From Komagataeibacter medellinensis NBRC 3288 (GTDB taxonomy: Bacteria; Pseudomonadota; Alphaproteobacteria; Acetobacterales; Acetobacteraceae): a stretch of 64,000 bases of DNA. The stretch is taken from positions 1,789,501 to 1,853,500 of the forward strand of contig NC_016027.1 in the NCBI RefSeq assembly GCF_000182745.2, given 5' to 3'. Shown here piece after piece: positions 51,054 through 60,694 of this stretch (the stretch's first letter is position 1; every line of letters begins with the position of its first letter). The translations under genes were made by a program, and so were the position numbers. The notes under the pieces were generated by a model. That model saw nothing but the letters and a program-made list of their open reading frames with translations. It searched no databases and was not told where the DNA came from.

Positions 51054-52794
51054 CATCCGTCCCCCCCTTCACGGCAAAGGGGGTCAGGTCGATGCGGTTG
51101 GCATGCATGTCCACAACCGACTGCCGATGCGTGATCGAGACCACCGTCATGCCAGGGCAGACCTGCCGAAGCAGAGCGTAAAGCGCTGCCTCCGACGCGG
51201 CATCGAGGTTGGATGTCGATTCATCAAGAAAGACCCAGTCCGGCCGGGCCAGCAGGATCCGGGCAAAGGCCAGACGCTGGAGTTCCCCCGGCGAGAGAAT
51301 CTGCCCCCATGGTTCCTCGTTCTCCATGCGCGGCACCAGCCCCTCCAGTCCGACCTGGCGCAGTACCTGCGCCACCTGGGCTGTCGGGCAGGACTCCACA
51401 CCCTCCGGGTAGGCTACGGCGCGATGCAGCGTGCCGGTGGGCACGTAGGGGCGCTGGGGGATAAACATCATGGCTGCATCGGGCTGGGTGATGCTGCCCG
51501 TGGCAAAGGGCCAGATCCCCGCCAGCACACGGAACAGCGTGGACTTGCCGGTGCCCGAAGGCCCCGTCACCACCGTCATCTGCCCATGCGGCAGGGTCAG
51601 GTTCACGCCGTGCAGCAGCGGCGTGCCATCGGGGCGGAAGACATCCAGCCCGGCCGCCACCATATCGGCCCCGGCGGGGGCGGGCAGTACCTTCACCTCA
51701 TCGCGCATGGCGCGGGCGCGATCCATCACACGCTGGAAAGTGGCCAGACGCGCCACCTCCGCATGCCATGTGGTCAGCGAGGCATAGGATGTGGACAGCC
51801 AGCTCAGCGCGCCCTGAACGCGCGAGAACGCCATAACCAACTGCATGAGCGTGCCGAAGCTCATCTTGCCGGCAAAATAGCGGATGGAGCCGATCAGCAG
51901 GGCAAAGTTGCCCGAGACCACCTCCAGCCCGGTGGTGAGCAGCCCCAGCCACTTGGTGCGCCGCATGATGGAGAGGAAATTGTGATAGACAACGGAAAAG
52001 GACCGGTCCAGCCCGGCCTGTTCCTCGCCCTCACCACGGTACAGCGCAATACCCTCGGCATTGTTGCGGACATGAACAAGGCTGTAGCGAAAATCGGCCT
52101 CGGCACGCTGCTGGAAAAACTGCAGCCCTGCCAGTTTGCGCCCTGCAAGGTGCGTGACCCACGTCGCCCCCACCGAATAGATCAGCGCTGCCCAGAAGAA
52201 GTAGCCCGGTATGGAAATGCCCAGCACCTCCAGCGGGCCGGACAGCGCCCAGAGCAGCCCGATATAACTGAACAGGGTCACGACATTGGTAACGAGGTTG
52301 ATGAACTGCGTCAGCGTATCGGTCACAAAGCTGTTCAGGTCTTCCTGTATGCGCTGGTCGGGGTTGTCGGTCCCGGTCTCGATGCCCGATGTGGTGATGG
52401 CGATGCGGAAAAAGGTCTGGTTTTCCATCCACTGCCGGGTCATGCGCACGGTCAGCCACCGCCGCCAGCGCAGGCCCAGCATCTGCTGCAGGTAGGTTGC
52501 GTAGATAGAGCACATGATGGCCGGAATGGTGATGACAAAGAAGCCCAGCACGAAGCCTTCATCATTATGCACATACCAGAACAGCCCGCGCAGGAAGGTG
52601 GTCGCATCGCGCTGCTGGAGCGCTGTGTAATACACATTGCGCGAGAAGGACTGGAGCAGGTCCAACCCTACCATGGAGAAGGTCAGGGCCAGTACGGCGG
52701 CCAGCAGCCCCCAGGCCCATTTCCTGTCCTCCGAGACAAAATAGGGGCGGGTAAGATACCAGACGTCTTTCAGGAGAAGGCGCAGATGCTGCAT
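51025..52794 (-). CDS. SbmA/YddA-type ABC transporter, permease fused to ATPase
   Basis: A 589-residue half-transporter. The N-terminal membrane domain (about 1-350) has roughly six helices and the SbmA/BacA-like blocks LRWRRWLTVRMTRQWMENQTFFRI and NPDQRIQEDLNSFVTDTL. The C-terminal ATPase has Walker A GPSGTGKST, signature LSPGELQR and Walker B WVFLDESTSNLD. Relatives carry peptides, vitamin B12 or long-chain compounds across the inner membrane. ATG 52794 opens with MQHLRLLLKDVWYLTRPYF; the open frame goes on to 52944 without family similarity. The 365 bases up to the next gene hold only its likely promoter. Confidence 0.9.
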   Translation of the reverse strand: MQHLRLLLKDVWYLTRPYFVSEDRKWAWGLLAAVLALTFSMVGLDLLQSFSRNVYYTALQQRDATTFLRGLFWYVHNDEGFVLGFFVITIPAIMCSIYATYLQQMLGLRWRRWLTVRMTRQWMENQTFFRIAITTSGIETGTDNPDQRIQEDLNSFVTDTLTQFINLVTNVVTLFSYIGLLWALSGPLEVLGISIPGYFFWAALIYSVGATWVTHLAGRKLAGLQFFQQRAEADFRYSLVHVRNNAEGIALYRGEGEEQAGLDRSFSVVYHNFLSIMRRTKWLGLLTTGLEVVSGNFALLIGSIRYFAGKMSFGTLMQLVMAFSRVQGALSWLSTSYASLTTWHAEVARLATFQRVMDRARAMRDEVKVLPAPAGADMVAAGLDVFRPDGTPLLHGVNLTLPHGQMTVVTGPSGTGKSTLFRVLAGIWPFATGSITQPDAAMMFIPQRPYVPTGTLHRAVAYPEGVESCPTAQVAQVLRQVGLEGLVPRMENEEPWGQILSPGELQRLAFARILLARPDWVFLDESTSNLDAASEAALYALLRQVCPGMTVVSITHRQSVVDMHANRIDLTPFAVKGGTDVSAGASPQA

Positions 52795-53178
52795 GTCGAT
52801 CCCGTGCAGTGGGTGGGCGTGGAACCTCCAGCATTCCCACGAAGCGGGGATGGACTCAATCTCCATTGCATGCCAGCGGCATGTCTGTTGCCCTGAAGAC
52901 GGATACTTAAGGCATCTCACAACTTCTTGACATGTCCGGGCCACCCTTCATCCCGTTGTGCCCCCTGTAGCCAAAACCCGGCCATGCCCGCTGATAACAG
53001 GGGTTTATGCTCGCCCCTGTGCCCTGAATAATGGCGCGATACATCGAAAAGCCGAATGCCTGCCCCATCAGACTCAGGGGTACAGGCTTGGAACATCGTG
53101 ACTATAGTTTAACGCATAAATTCACAAAGGAAGTGGGTACAGCCCACTCCCCGATGAACAATGCAAGGAAGAATGAAT

Positions 53179-53628
53179 ATGGTGTCGTTCAGTCGTGTCC
53201 TGTCCGCCAGTGCCTTTGCAACCGTGCTGGCAACAGCACCGCTTGCGGCCCATGCCGCTGAGGTCTCTCCCCCCACGGGTGCGGGCGTTGCCAACCAGGT
53301 TGAACAGATTGCCCCCGGTTCCCTGTCCGCCGATACGGTCTTCTCCGCCGTTGAATCCGCCAAGCCGGCCGATCTGGGCGGGATCATGAACTACTGCATC
53401 CAGTCCAACTACCTGACCGCGTCCGAAGCATGGCCGGTGCTGGCTGCCTTTAATAAGAAGACGAACGACGTGCCTTCCAACCAGAAGGGCAACATGTCCT
53501 ATGCCGATGGCTCCACCGGTCTGCTTAAAGTGGGTGGCAAGGAACCCATCTCGCTGGAAAATGCCTCGACCGACATCCGCAAGCAGGCCTGTGCAAAAGT
53601 GGAAGCCCGTGCGAAGTCCCTGCTCTGA
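53179..53628 (+). CDS. Exported DUF2501 (YjjA-like) protein
   Basis: A 149-residue protein. AGGAAG lies 7 bases before ATG 53179, preferred to ATG 53161 and 53173. The signal peptide ends at AAHA (about 26). The mature part shows the DUF2501 pattern: AKPADLGGIMNYCIQSNYLT, a middle spacer, KGNMSYADGSTGLLKVGGKEPISLENASTDIRKQACAKV and final KSLL, with the conserved Cys pair. Periplasmic; function unknown. A strong terminator follows. Confidence 0.87.
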   Translation: MVSFSRVLSASAFATVLATAPLAAHAAEVSPPTGAGVANQVEQIAPGSLSADTVFSAVESAKPADLGGIMNYCIQSNYLTASEAWPVLAAFNKKTNDVPSNQKGNMSYADGSTGLLKVGGKEPISLENASTDIRKQACAKVEARAKSLL

Positions 53629-53660
53629 ACCGGCATACCCGTTCCACTGGTCTGATGATG

Positions 53661-53688
53661 CCCCGCCGGTTCTTCCGGCGGGGTTTTT
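53661..53688 (+). terminator. Intrinsic terminator after the DUF2501 gene
   Basis: CCCCGCCGG, loop TTCT, TCCGGCGGGG, then TTTTT: a textbook hairpin plus T-run, 33 bases after the stop codon. It also lies 13 bases past the end of the convergent peptide-binding gene. Confidence 0.92.
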
Positions 53689-53700
53689 CATATCCCGCGC

Positions 53701-55380
53701 CTAACGCACCCATACGCGTGAGAACGCCATGTGGTACAGGCTGGTGGAAAAGTAATGGCCCAATCGGGGCGAGACCAGATCCACATAACTGATGCTGATC
53801 ATCGGGGCGGCGGGGGCCAGACGGGTAATGCGGTCGTCCACCTGCTGCCATAGCGCCTGTGCCGCCTGCGTGTCGGGTGCCTGGCGGATACGCGCCACCA
53901 GCGCCTGCACCACCGGATCGCACAAGCCAGAGAAGTTTATGGAACTGTCGGAGCCAGGATGAAAGTTCTCGCAGCCGAACACGGTATCAAGGAAGTTGGA
54001 GGGGGACGCATAATCCGCGTACCACCCTATCAGGCTGATCTGAACATGATTGGCCGTGTTCTGGGAATAGGACAGTTGCATGGCGGGCGAGAGCGGGTGC
54101 AGCCGCGCGTGATAGCCTATGGCCTGCAGCATGTCGCGCAGGTAGGTGCCCATGCTGGTGTCCATGGCCGTGGCCTCCACGATCAGGGTCACGTCCTGCC
54201 CCTCCGTCCCGCTTTCATGCACAAGCTGGCGCGCACGGGTCAGGTCGGGATGGGTCCAGGCAGGGGCCGGATGGTCGGGGTCGGCGCCACGGGTCCACGC
54301 ACAGGCGCCATCGCCGGGCAGCAGGCCCGGCGGTACCATGCGGCATAGCGGGGCGGCAATGCCCGACCCGCCGTACAGGATGGTCATGGCGCGGCGATCC
54401 AGCGCGTAATTGACCGCCTGCCGCGCCTTGATGTTGTTGAAGGGTGGAATGTTGACATTCATCGGCAGGAACAGGAGGCCATAGAGCGGATAGACATGCA
54501 CCTGCGCGGTGTACTGCCCCCCGATCTCCCCCAGCCGGTCCAGCGGCTTGAGACCCGCCATCCAGTCATACTGCCCGCGTTCCACAGCGGTCAGCGCATC
54601 TTCCTCCGACAGGCCGAAATCATAATCGATGGCGTCCACATAGCCATCGGGCTGCGCCGCCTCGCTCCATTCATGAAAGTAGGGATTGCGCGTCAGCCGC
54701 ATGCCCTGTTCGGGATCGGAGGAGACGATCTGGTACGGTCCGGTACCAGGTGCAATGTCATTGCCCAGGTCATGGGTGGGGGTATTGGCGGGCAGGATGA
54801 CCGCGTGGCCGAAAGCAAGCTTGTAGGGAAATTCGGAATCCGGCGCATTCAGGCGGATGGTGATGCGACGCGTGGCTTCATCCGTTTCCACCCCGCCACG
54901 CAGCGTGCAGGCCGCCGGGGTACGCAGGCAGGCATCCGCGCCGATGATGTCGCCATAAAACGATCCCGCCGTGGGTGAGCCCACCATGAAGATACGCCGC
55001 AGCGATGCCGCCACATCCGCCACCGTAACGGGCGCGCCATTGGAAAAGCGGATGCCCTCCCGCAGCGTGAAGACCCATGTCCGCCCCCCGTCCAGCCGCT
55101 CGGGCTGGGCCTGCGCCAGATCGGGCACGACCTGCGCACCCGCCGGTCCCTCCAGCTTGGGATAGGTCAGCAGCCCGTCATAGACGACGCTTTCGACCTG
55201 CATGTACTGGCTGGTGTAGTTGATCTGCGGGTCCAGCGTACCGGCAGAACTTGCGGCGGTCAGGCGCAGGGTGCCGCCGCGGTGGGGGCTGGCCTGCGTA
55301 TCCGCCCACACGGGCAGGGCCAGCAGGGCAAGGCCACCCGCAAGGGCAAGCCTGCCCGCATGCCGCCACGCGGGCTTCAT
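53701..55380 (-). CDS. Peptide/nickel-type ABC solute-binding protein (family 5)
   Basis: A 559-residue periplasmic protein with a signal peptide ending at VWA (26). Family 5 blocks are clear: GGTLRLTAASSAGTLDPQINYT, VFTLREGIRFSNGAPVTVADVAASLRRI, GTGPYQIVS and AVNYALDRRAMTILYGG. Relatives bind di- or oligopeptides, nickel, heme or glutathione. No permease or ATPase genes are adjacent, so it either serves a distant transporter or acts alone. It is 14 bases upstream of nothing on its strand but follows the SCO-like gene by the same distance, suggesting read-through from polA. Confidence 0.9.
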   Translation of the reverse strand: MKPAWRHAGRLALAGGLALLALPVWADTQASPHRGGTLRLTAASSAGTLDPQINYTSQYMQVESVVYDGLLTYPKLEGPAGAQVVPDLAQAQPERLDGGRTWVFTLREGIRFSNGAPVTVADVAASLRRIFMVGSPTAGSFYGDIIGADACLRTPAACTLRGGVETDEATRRITIRLNAPDSEFPYKLAFGHAVILPANTPTHDLGNDIAPGTGPYQIVSSDPEQGMRLTRNPYFHEWSEAAQPDGYVDAIDYDFGLSEEDALTAVERGQYDWMAGLKPLDRLGEIGGQYTAQVHVYPLYGLLFLPMNVNIPPFNNIKARQAVNYALDRRAMTILYGGSGIAAPLCRMVPPGLLPGDGACAWTRGADPDHPAPAWTHPDLTRARQLVHESGTEGQDVTLIVEATAMDTSMGTYLRDMLQAIGYHARLHPLSPAMQLSYSQNTANHVQISLIGWYADYASPSNFLDTVFGCENFHPGSDSSINFSGLCDPVVQALVARIRQAPDTQAAQALWQQVDDRITRLAPAAPMISISYVDLVSPRLGHYFSTSLYHMAFSRVWVR

Positions 55381-55394
55381 GCGCGGGCCGTGTT

Positions 55395-56024
55395 TCAGTG
55401 CCCGTCCCGTGCGTTCATGAGTTCGGTCATACGCGCCGTAATCTCGGCTGCCGTGGCGGTGGCGGGCAGGCTGCCCTCATACCGGCCGGTAGGGGACATG
55501 ATCACGATCTGGGTGGCGGGTTCCATGGTGTAGTCGCCATTCTCCCCTTCATGGCGGACATAGGGGGCGTGGTATTCCTTCGCCACCGCCTCAATCATTT
55601 TAGGGGATGCAGTCATGACCGTGACATGCGAGCCGTAGCGCAGCGCATAGGTGCGCAGTATGTCCGACGTATCACGCATGGGATCGAGGGTGATGAAGAT
55701 GGGCACCGCCAGACGCGCGCGGTCATGGCCCAGTGCCTCCACCCCCTCCGCCATGGCCTTGACCGTGGCACCACAGACCGTGTCCGGGCAATGGGTGGAA
55801 CCGAAATAAACCAGCATCCACCGGCCCCGGAAATCGGTATCCAGCACCGACCCATCCGCCCCGTTGACCAGCCTGAACGAACCACCCACCGGGTTGCCAT
55901 AGCTGGTCAGCGGTACCGGTGCGCTATCCGACCAGCGATAGCCCACATAGCCAAAAATTGAAGAGACCACCACGATGGCCAGTCCGACCAGCATAAAAAA
56001 CCGGTCCCGTTCATTTCGCATCAT
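55395..56024 (-). CDS. SCO1/SenC-like protein with altered copper site
   Basis: A membrane-anchored thioredoxin-fold protein of 209 residues (hydrophobic anchor about 8-28). Family blocks GGSFRLVNGADGSVLDTDFRGRWMLVYFGSTHCPD and PIFITLDPMRDTSDIL are clear. Classic SCO proteins bind copper with CxxxC and a late His; here the Cys motif reads CPDTVC (CX4C) and the late DH(S/T) is EPAT, so the His is missing. Copper delivery to cytochrome oxidase is doubtful; a redox role is possible. The start overlaps the polA stop codon (TGATG), so the two are translationally coupled. Confidence 0.86.
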   Translation of the reverse strand: MMRNERDRFFMLVGLAIVVVSSIFGYVGYRWSDSAPVPLTSYGNPVGGSFRLVNGADGSVLDTDFRGRWMLVYFGSTHCPDTVCGATVKAMAEGVEALGHDRARLAVPIFITLDPMRDTSDILRTYALRYGSHVTVMTASPKMIEAVAKEYHAPYVRHEGENGDYTMEPATQIVIMSPTGRYEGSLPATATAAEITARMTELMNARDGH

Positions 56025-58798
56025 CAATGTGCATCCGCCCAATTCGTTCCGGTCCCGGTTTCCACGACCAGCGGCACCGAAAGGGTGGCTGCGGATTCCA
56101 TGACCTGCCTGACGAGGGCTGCCAGACGATCAGCATCATCCTTGCGCACCTCGAACACAAGTTCGTCATGGACCTGAAGGAGCATGCGTCCGTCAAGCCC
56201 CGCATCCGCAAGGGCCGTGGGAATTCGCACCATGGCGCGTTTGATGATATCGGCAGCGCCCCCCTGCAACGGGGCGTTGATGGCCTGGCGTTCGGCATAA
56301 TTGCGGCGCATGGCGCTTTTATCACCAATGCCCGGTACCCAGCAGCGGCGGCCGAATGGCGTGGTGACATATCCCTTCGCCCGCGCCTGCGCCTTCACCC
56401 GTTCCATGTAGTCGCGGATGCCAGGGTAACGGGCGAAATAGGCGTCAATGTAACCACGCGCCTCACCGGGCGGAATGCCAAGCTGGCGCCCCAGCCCGAA
56501 GGCGCTGATGCCATAGATGATGCCAAAGTTGATGGCCTTGGCCCGCCTGCGTGTCAGCGGGTCCATGCCTTCAAGCGGGATACCGAACACTTCGGACGCC
56601 GTGCGGGCATGAATGTCCTGCCCCAGTTCAAACGCCTCACGCAATGCGGGAATATCCGCCACATCCGCCAGAAGCCGCAGTTCGATCTGGGAATAGTCAG
56701 CCGAGACCAGCACATTCCCGGGGGCCGCGACAAAGGCCCGGCGGATGCGCCCGCCTTCTTCCGTGCGGATGGGGATGTTCTGCAGGTTGGGATCATTTGA
56801 TGACAGGCGGCCCGTTGTCGTTACCGCCATCTGGAACGATGTATGCACCCGTCCCGTTGCCGGGTTGATCTGGTTGAGCAGCGCATCGGCATAAGTGCTT
56901 TTCAGCTTGGCCAACTGCCGCCACGCCAGAATCCGCTCGGGCAGGTCGTGCCCCTGATCCGCCAGGTCCTGCAATACCGATGAATCCGTGCCCCATGCCC
57001 CCGCCTTGGTGCGCTTGCCACCGGGCAGGCCCATTTCATCGAACAGGATCTCGCCCAACTGCTTGGGGGAACCGACATTGAAGTCACGCCCGGCCAGCTT
57101 GTGGATCTCGGCCTCGATCACGCCCATGCGCTGCGCGAATTCGGTGGACATGGCGCGCAGGTCATTGGCATCGACCGCAATGCCAGCCCGTTCCATATCC
57201 GCCAGGATCGGTACCAGCGGGCGCTCCATTTCCTCATACAGCGCCAGCGCGTGGTTGGTACGCAGCCGGGGTTTCAGCATCTGCCACAGCCGCAGGGTGA
57301 CATCCGCATCCTCTGCCGCATAGGGCGTGGCGCGCGCGATATCGACCCTGGAGAACACCACCCGGTTGCGGCCCGTGCCCGTGACCTCGTCATAAGGAAT
57401 GGGTGTGTGGTCGAGCGTGAGGCGCGAAAGCTCATCCATCCCCTGCCCATGCTTGCCCGCCGACTGGGCGTAGGAAATCAGCATGGTGTCATCAATCGGC
57501 GTGGGCTGGACGCTGCCTGCCTGTGTCAGTACCAGCAGGTCGAACTTGGCGTTCTGGAACACCTTGAGCACCGACGGGTCGGCAAATAGCGGTTCAAGGA
57601 TTTCCAGCGCGGTTTTCACCGGCATCTGGGGCGTGCCAGGGCTGTCCATCAGATCCACCTGATGACCAAGCGGGATATAGCACGCGCGGCCACAGTGCGG
57701 GGCGAGTGATATGCCGATCAGCGGGGCGGTGAGCGGGTCCAGCCCGTCTGTTTCCGTATCCACCGCACACACGCCGCTGGTGCGGGCCTGTTCCACCCAT
57801 TCACGCAGCACTGCGGGGTCGGTCACCGTTTCGTAACCACCATAGGGTTCGGGCGGAATGGGGGGCAGTTCGCTCTCAGGCTGACTGAGCCCTTCAGGTG
57901 TAACATGGGCGGAAATACGCGGGCGTGGCTTCGCCTTGAGGCCCATACGCTGCAGCAGCGATGAAAACCCCATATCCGACAGCCATGCGCCCAGACGCTC
58001 CATGTCCACATCGCAGCAGGCAAGATCGGACAGCGGTTCGGGGCACGGCGCGTCCTCACGCAGTGTGACCAGTTGCAGCGACAGGCGCGCCATGTCGGCA
58101 TGGGCCAGCAGGTTGTCGCGCCGCTTGGACGCCTTCATGCTCTCGGCCCCGGCCAGTATGGCGTCCAGCGACCCGTATTCCGCCATCAGCGCCGATGCGG
58201 TCTTGGGGCCGATGCCCGGCACGCCGGGCACGTTGTCTACCGGGTCGCCAATCAGGGCCTGTACCTGCGCCACCCGATCCGGGGCTACACCAAACTTGGC
58301 CTCGACCTCCTTGGGTCCGATCGGGCGGTTCTTGATCGGGTCCATCATCATCACGCCGGGGCGGATGAGCTGCATGAGATCCTTATCAGATGAATAGATG
58401 GTGCACTGTCCGCCCGCATTGGTCACCTTGCGGGCATAGGCTGCGATCAGGTCATCGGCTTCCCATCCCGCTTCCTCCAGCGCTGGCACGCCGAAAGCGG
58501 CGGTCGCATCGCGCACGAGGCTGAACTGCGGGCGGAGTTCTTCCGGCGGTTCGGGACGATGGGACTTGTATTCGCCATACAGGTCATTGCGGAAAGTATG
58601 GCGTCCCGCATCGAATATGACCGCCAGATGGGTACCTGCATGTTCGCGCAGCAGGCGCGACAGCATGTTCGAAAAACCATAAACCGCATTGACGGGCGTG
58701 CCGTCGGGGCTGGTCATGGAGGGCAGTGCGTGGAAGGCGCGGAAAATGAAGCCCGAACCATCCACCAGGATCAGGTGAACCTGCTTGTCGCTGGACAT
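56024..58798 (-). CDS. polA: DNA polymerase I
   Basis: A 924-residue repair and Okazaki-fragment polymerase with all three domains. The 5' nuclease is at about 1-300 (LILVDGSGFIFRAFHALP, SDKDLMQLI, GDPVDNVPGVPGIGPKTA); the 3'-5' exonuclease at about 320-520 has an intact acidic site (CAVDTETDGLDP, YAAEDADVTLRL), so proofreading is expected; the polymerase domain at about 540-924 has SADYSQIELRLLADVA, the finger helix RRRAKAINFGIIYG and the catalytic VHDELVFEV. The product is normal length. It is the first gene of a unit with the SCO-like gene. Confidence 0.97.
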   Translation of the reverse strand: MSSDKQVHLILVDGSGFIFRAFHALPSMTSPDGTPVNAVYGFSNMLSRLLREHAGTHLAVIFDAGRHTFRNDLYGEYKSHRPEPPEELRPQFSLVRDATAAFGVPALEEAGWEADDLIAAYARKVTNAGGQCTIYSSDKDLMQLIRPGVMMMDPIKNRPIGPKEVEAKFGVAPDRVAQVQALIGDPVDNVPGVPGIGPKTASALMAEYGSLDAILAGAESMKASKRRDNLLAHADMARLSLQLVTLREDAPCPEPLSDLACCDVDMERLGAWLSDMGFSSLLQRMGLKAKPRPRISAHVTPEGLSQPESELPPIPPEPYGGYETVTDPAVLREWVEQARTSGVCAVDTETDGLDPLTAPLIGISLAPHCGRACYIPLGHQVDLMDSPGTPQMPVKTALEILEPLFADPSVLKVFQNAKFDLLVLTQAGSVQPTPIDDTMLISYAQSAGKHGQGMDELSRLTLDHTPIPYDEVTGTGRNRVVFSRVDIARATPYAAEDADVTLRLWQMLKPRLRTNHALALYEEMERPLVPILADMERAGIAVDANDLRAMSTEFAQRMGVIEAEIHKLAGRDFNVGSPKQLGEILFDEMGLPGGKRTKAGAWGTDSSVLQDLADQGHDLPERILAWRQLAKLKSTYADALLNQINPATGRVHTSFQMAVTTTGRLSSNDPNLQNIPIRTEEGGRIRRAFVAAPGNVLVSADYSQIELRLLADVADIPALREAFELGQDIHARTASEVFGIPLEGMDPLTRRRAKAINFGIIYGISAFGLGRQLGIPPGEARGYIDAYFARYPGIRDYMERVKAQARAKGYVTTPFGRRCWVPGIGDKSAMRRNYAERQAINAPLQGGAADIIKRAMVRIPTALADAGLDGRMLLQVHDELVFEVRKDDADRLAALVRQVMESAATLSVPLVVETGTGTNWADAH

Positions 58799-58812
58799 GT
58801 ATCAGGATGCGA

Positions 58813-59028
58813 TCAGTGGCCGGTATCTGCCGGGGCGTCGGGGCTGAGCACAAACAGCCGCGAGCAGTAAGGGCAGAACGTCTGGTGATGCGCGATGCGC
58901 AGGAACACCCGCGGATGCCCCAGCGCGCCGAGGCCGCCATCACAGGACAGAGTACGCGAATCGACAACGATGGTTTCAATCATACCCAGACGAGGGTGCG
59001 GGACGGGATCGTGGGACAGGGCTTGCAT
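58813..59028 (-). CDS. CHCC-type zinc-finger protein
   Basis: A 71-residue protein from the ATG at 59028 (GAGG upstream). The core reads VVDSRTLSCDGGLGALGHPRVFLRI, eleven residues later CPYCSRLFVL: Cys, His, Cys and Cys in the pattern of the zinc-finger family that includes the complex I subunit NDUFS6. Free-standing bacterial versions are common in alphaproteobacteria and of unknown role. It ends 14 bases before the polA start. Confidence 0.85.
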   Translation of the reverse strand: MQALSHDPVPHPRLGMIETIVVDSRTLSCDGGLGALGHPRVFLRIAHHQTFCPYCSRLFVLSPDAPADTGH

Positions 59029-59088
59029 TTTGACGGGCCTCGGGTTGTTGTCCGGCTTTGGTCTGCATGGCCCGCCTGCGGGCGGGCC

Positions 59089-60186
59089 ATGCACCTGTTC
59101 ATGATGATACGCAGGATTGCCGTGCTTTCAAACATTCGCCTGTCACGCCTGCTTTATCCAGCGCTTTTTGTGATGCTGACGGCCTGCACCACACAGGAAG
59201 CTCCGCCCCCGGCACCGCCTACCCGCCACCCGGACCTTGCCCGCCTGGTACCTGCTGACCAGACGGTCACGATTGCGGGCGTGGGCGCGGTGCCGCTGCG
59301 GATCTGGCCCGCGCGGAGCGCGGAGCGGGCCGTCATCCTTGCGCTGCATGGCTTCAATGACAGTCGTGATGCATGGGAACGCCCAGCCCCTGCGCTGAAT
59401 GCGGCGGGCATGACCATCATTGCCCCTGACCTGCCCGGTTTTGGCCAGACGGTACAGCGTGGCGGATGGGTGGGAACGGATGCCCTGCTACGCACCGCAT
59501 CCACGCTTGTCATCACCATCGGGCGCGAACATCCCGGCATGCCCGTATATGTCGTGGGGGAAAGCATGGGCGGCGCGCTGGCGATCATGCTGGCATCACA
59601 GCCCGACACACCGCCGGTTGCAGGCTACATCCTGCTCGCCCCCGCAGTATGGGATCTTGATACCGGCACGCGCACGACCACGCACCTGCTCGCGGCACTC
59701 GCACCCCGGTGGCGGCTGAGCGGGCGTGAACTGCCCGTCCACGTCACGGCGGCGGACAACATGCTGGCCCTTGCCCGCCTGTATTACGACCCGCTGACCC
59801 TGCGGGACACCAGCACGGTGGCGCTGTCCGGGTTGACCGACCTCATGCACCGCGCAGCACGGGCGGATGCCCACATGGCGGGGCGCGTGCTGGTGATCTA
59901 TGGCGGGCATGACCAGATCATTCCCGCCCCGGCCATGGCACGGGCGTGGCGGCGCATGCCACAGGCCACGCGACATGACTATATTCCCGGCGGCTACCAT
60001 CTGCTGCTGCGTAGCCATAACGCCGAGCAGATCACGGCGGACATGACGCACTGGATCATCAATCCCGACAGCTTCCTGCCATCGGGCGGCGACATGGCAG
60101 CAGCGGCATGGATGGCGGACCAGAAAGGACGTAGCGCCCCACCCCCCATCGTGCCGGGATGGATGGATTGGATCACGCCGCAATGA
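59089..60186 (+). CDS. Lipoprotein alpha/beta hydrolase (serine aminopeptidase/lysophospholipase type)
   Basis: A 365-residue hydrolase anchored by lipidation: the lipobox LTAC lies at the end of a hydrophobic run (LLYPALFVMLTAC, Cys near 32). The oxyanion region is LALHGFNDSRDAW, the nucleophile Ser is in VGESMGGALA, Asp in YGGHDQIIP and His in GGYHLLLR, so the triad is complete. Resembles monoacylglycerol lipase or lysophospholipase. The open frame extends far upstream over the antisense zinc-finger gene; ATG 59089 or 59101 is the likely start, though no strong ribosome site is visible. Confidence 0.88.
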   Translation: MHLFMMIRRIAVLSNIRLSRLLYPALFVMLTACTTQEAPPPAPPTRHPDLARLVPADQTVTIAGVGAVPLRIWPARSAERAVILALHGFNDSRDAWERPAPALNAAGMTIIAPDLPGFGQTVQRGGWVGTDALLRTASTLVITIGREHPGMPVYVVGESMGGALAIMLASQPDTPPVAGYILLAPAVWDLDTGTRTTTHLLAALAPRWRLSGRELPVHVTAADNMLALARLYYDPLTLRDTSTVALSGLTDLMHRAARADAHMAGRVLVIYGGHDQIIPAPAMARAWRRMPQATRHDYIPGGYHLLLRSHNAEQITADMTHWIINPDSFLPSGGDMAAAAWMADQKGRSAPPPIVPGWMDWITPQ

Positions 60187-60243
60187 TTTTTCCTGCTTTC
60201 AGGGGTGGCATTTAGCCCAATCCCGATGTATGCAGGCGAAAGT

Positions 60244-60320
60244 GGACTCGTAGCTCAGCTGGATAGAGCGTCGCCCTCCGAAGGCGAAGGTCGAAGGTTC
60301 GAATCCTTTCGAGTCCGCCA
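60244..60320 (+). tRNA. tRNA-Arg (anticodon CCG)
   Basis: Acceptor arms GGACTCG and CGAGTCC pair perfectly; the D-arm GCTCAGCTGGATAGAGC, anticodon stem-loop CGCCCTCCGAAGGCG with CCG, and T-arm GGTTCGAATCC are all present, and CCA is encoded. It reads codon CGG. A recombinase and foreign-looking genes lie downstream, so its 3' end may be an island attachment site. Confidence 0.97.
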
Positions 60321-60451
60321 TTATCCCGTAAAATTATCAATAAAATCAGCACTTTATGGCATGACATCTGGGTTTTACCCATGATTAAACCCACGATAGC
60401 GCATACTATTGTGAGATACACTCAGGGACAGCCAGTGCGAGCTTAGACTTT

Positions 60452-60694
60452 TCAAGCATCCAGCTTTTGGGCTTCTGCGGCAGGGTCAAAAAACAGGCTG
60501 GACTGACTTTTAATCAAATCAGGCGCGAGGCGATCAGCGGCAACACGCACGGCACGCGAGAGCATTTTGGCATCTGCGGGCGTCACAGGCGTGAAAACGA
60601 GGGTTAGGCGCGCGCGTAGGCGCGTTGAAGCCTTATTGGCACCAAATGGAAAAGCGTACCTTCTCTTAAATAGCCTCCAGACACCGATAAACAC
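60452..60694 (-). CDS. Small island protein overlapping the recombinase gene
   Basis: An 80-residue frame whose first 29 bases overlap the end of the recombinase gene. The second half (PADAKMLSRAVRVAADRLAPDLIKSQSSLFFDPAAEAQKLDA) is protein-like and helical; the first 20 residues may not be translated, as AGAAGG lies inside them. No family recognised. Ends about 130 bases from the tRNA. Confidence 0.45.
   Translation of the reverse strand: MFIGVWRLFKRRYAFPFGANKASTRLRARLTLVFTPVTPADAKMLSRAVRVAADRLAPDLIKSQSSLFFDPAAEAQKLDA

Noticed and set aside
51031-52896. 621-codon plus-strand frame opposite the ABC exporter
   Set aside because: Shadow frame; the minus-strand protein has complete ABC motifs and membrane segments.
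60212-60421. 69-residue minus-strand frame containing ERIRTFDLRLRRATLYPAELR
   Set aside because: This is the well-known false protein produced by reading antisense across a tRNA gene; it overlaps tRNA-Arg at 60244-60320.
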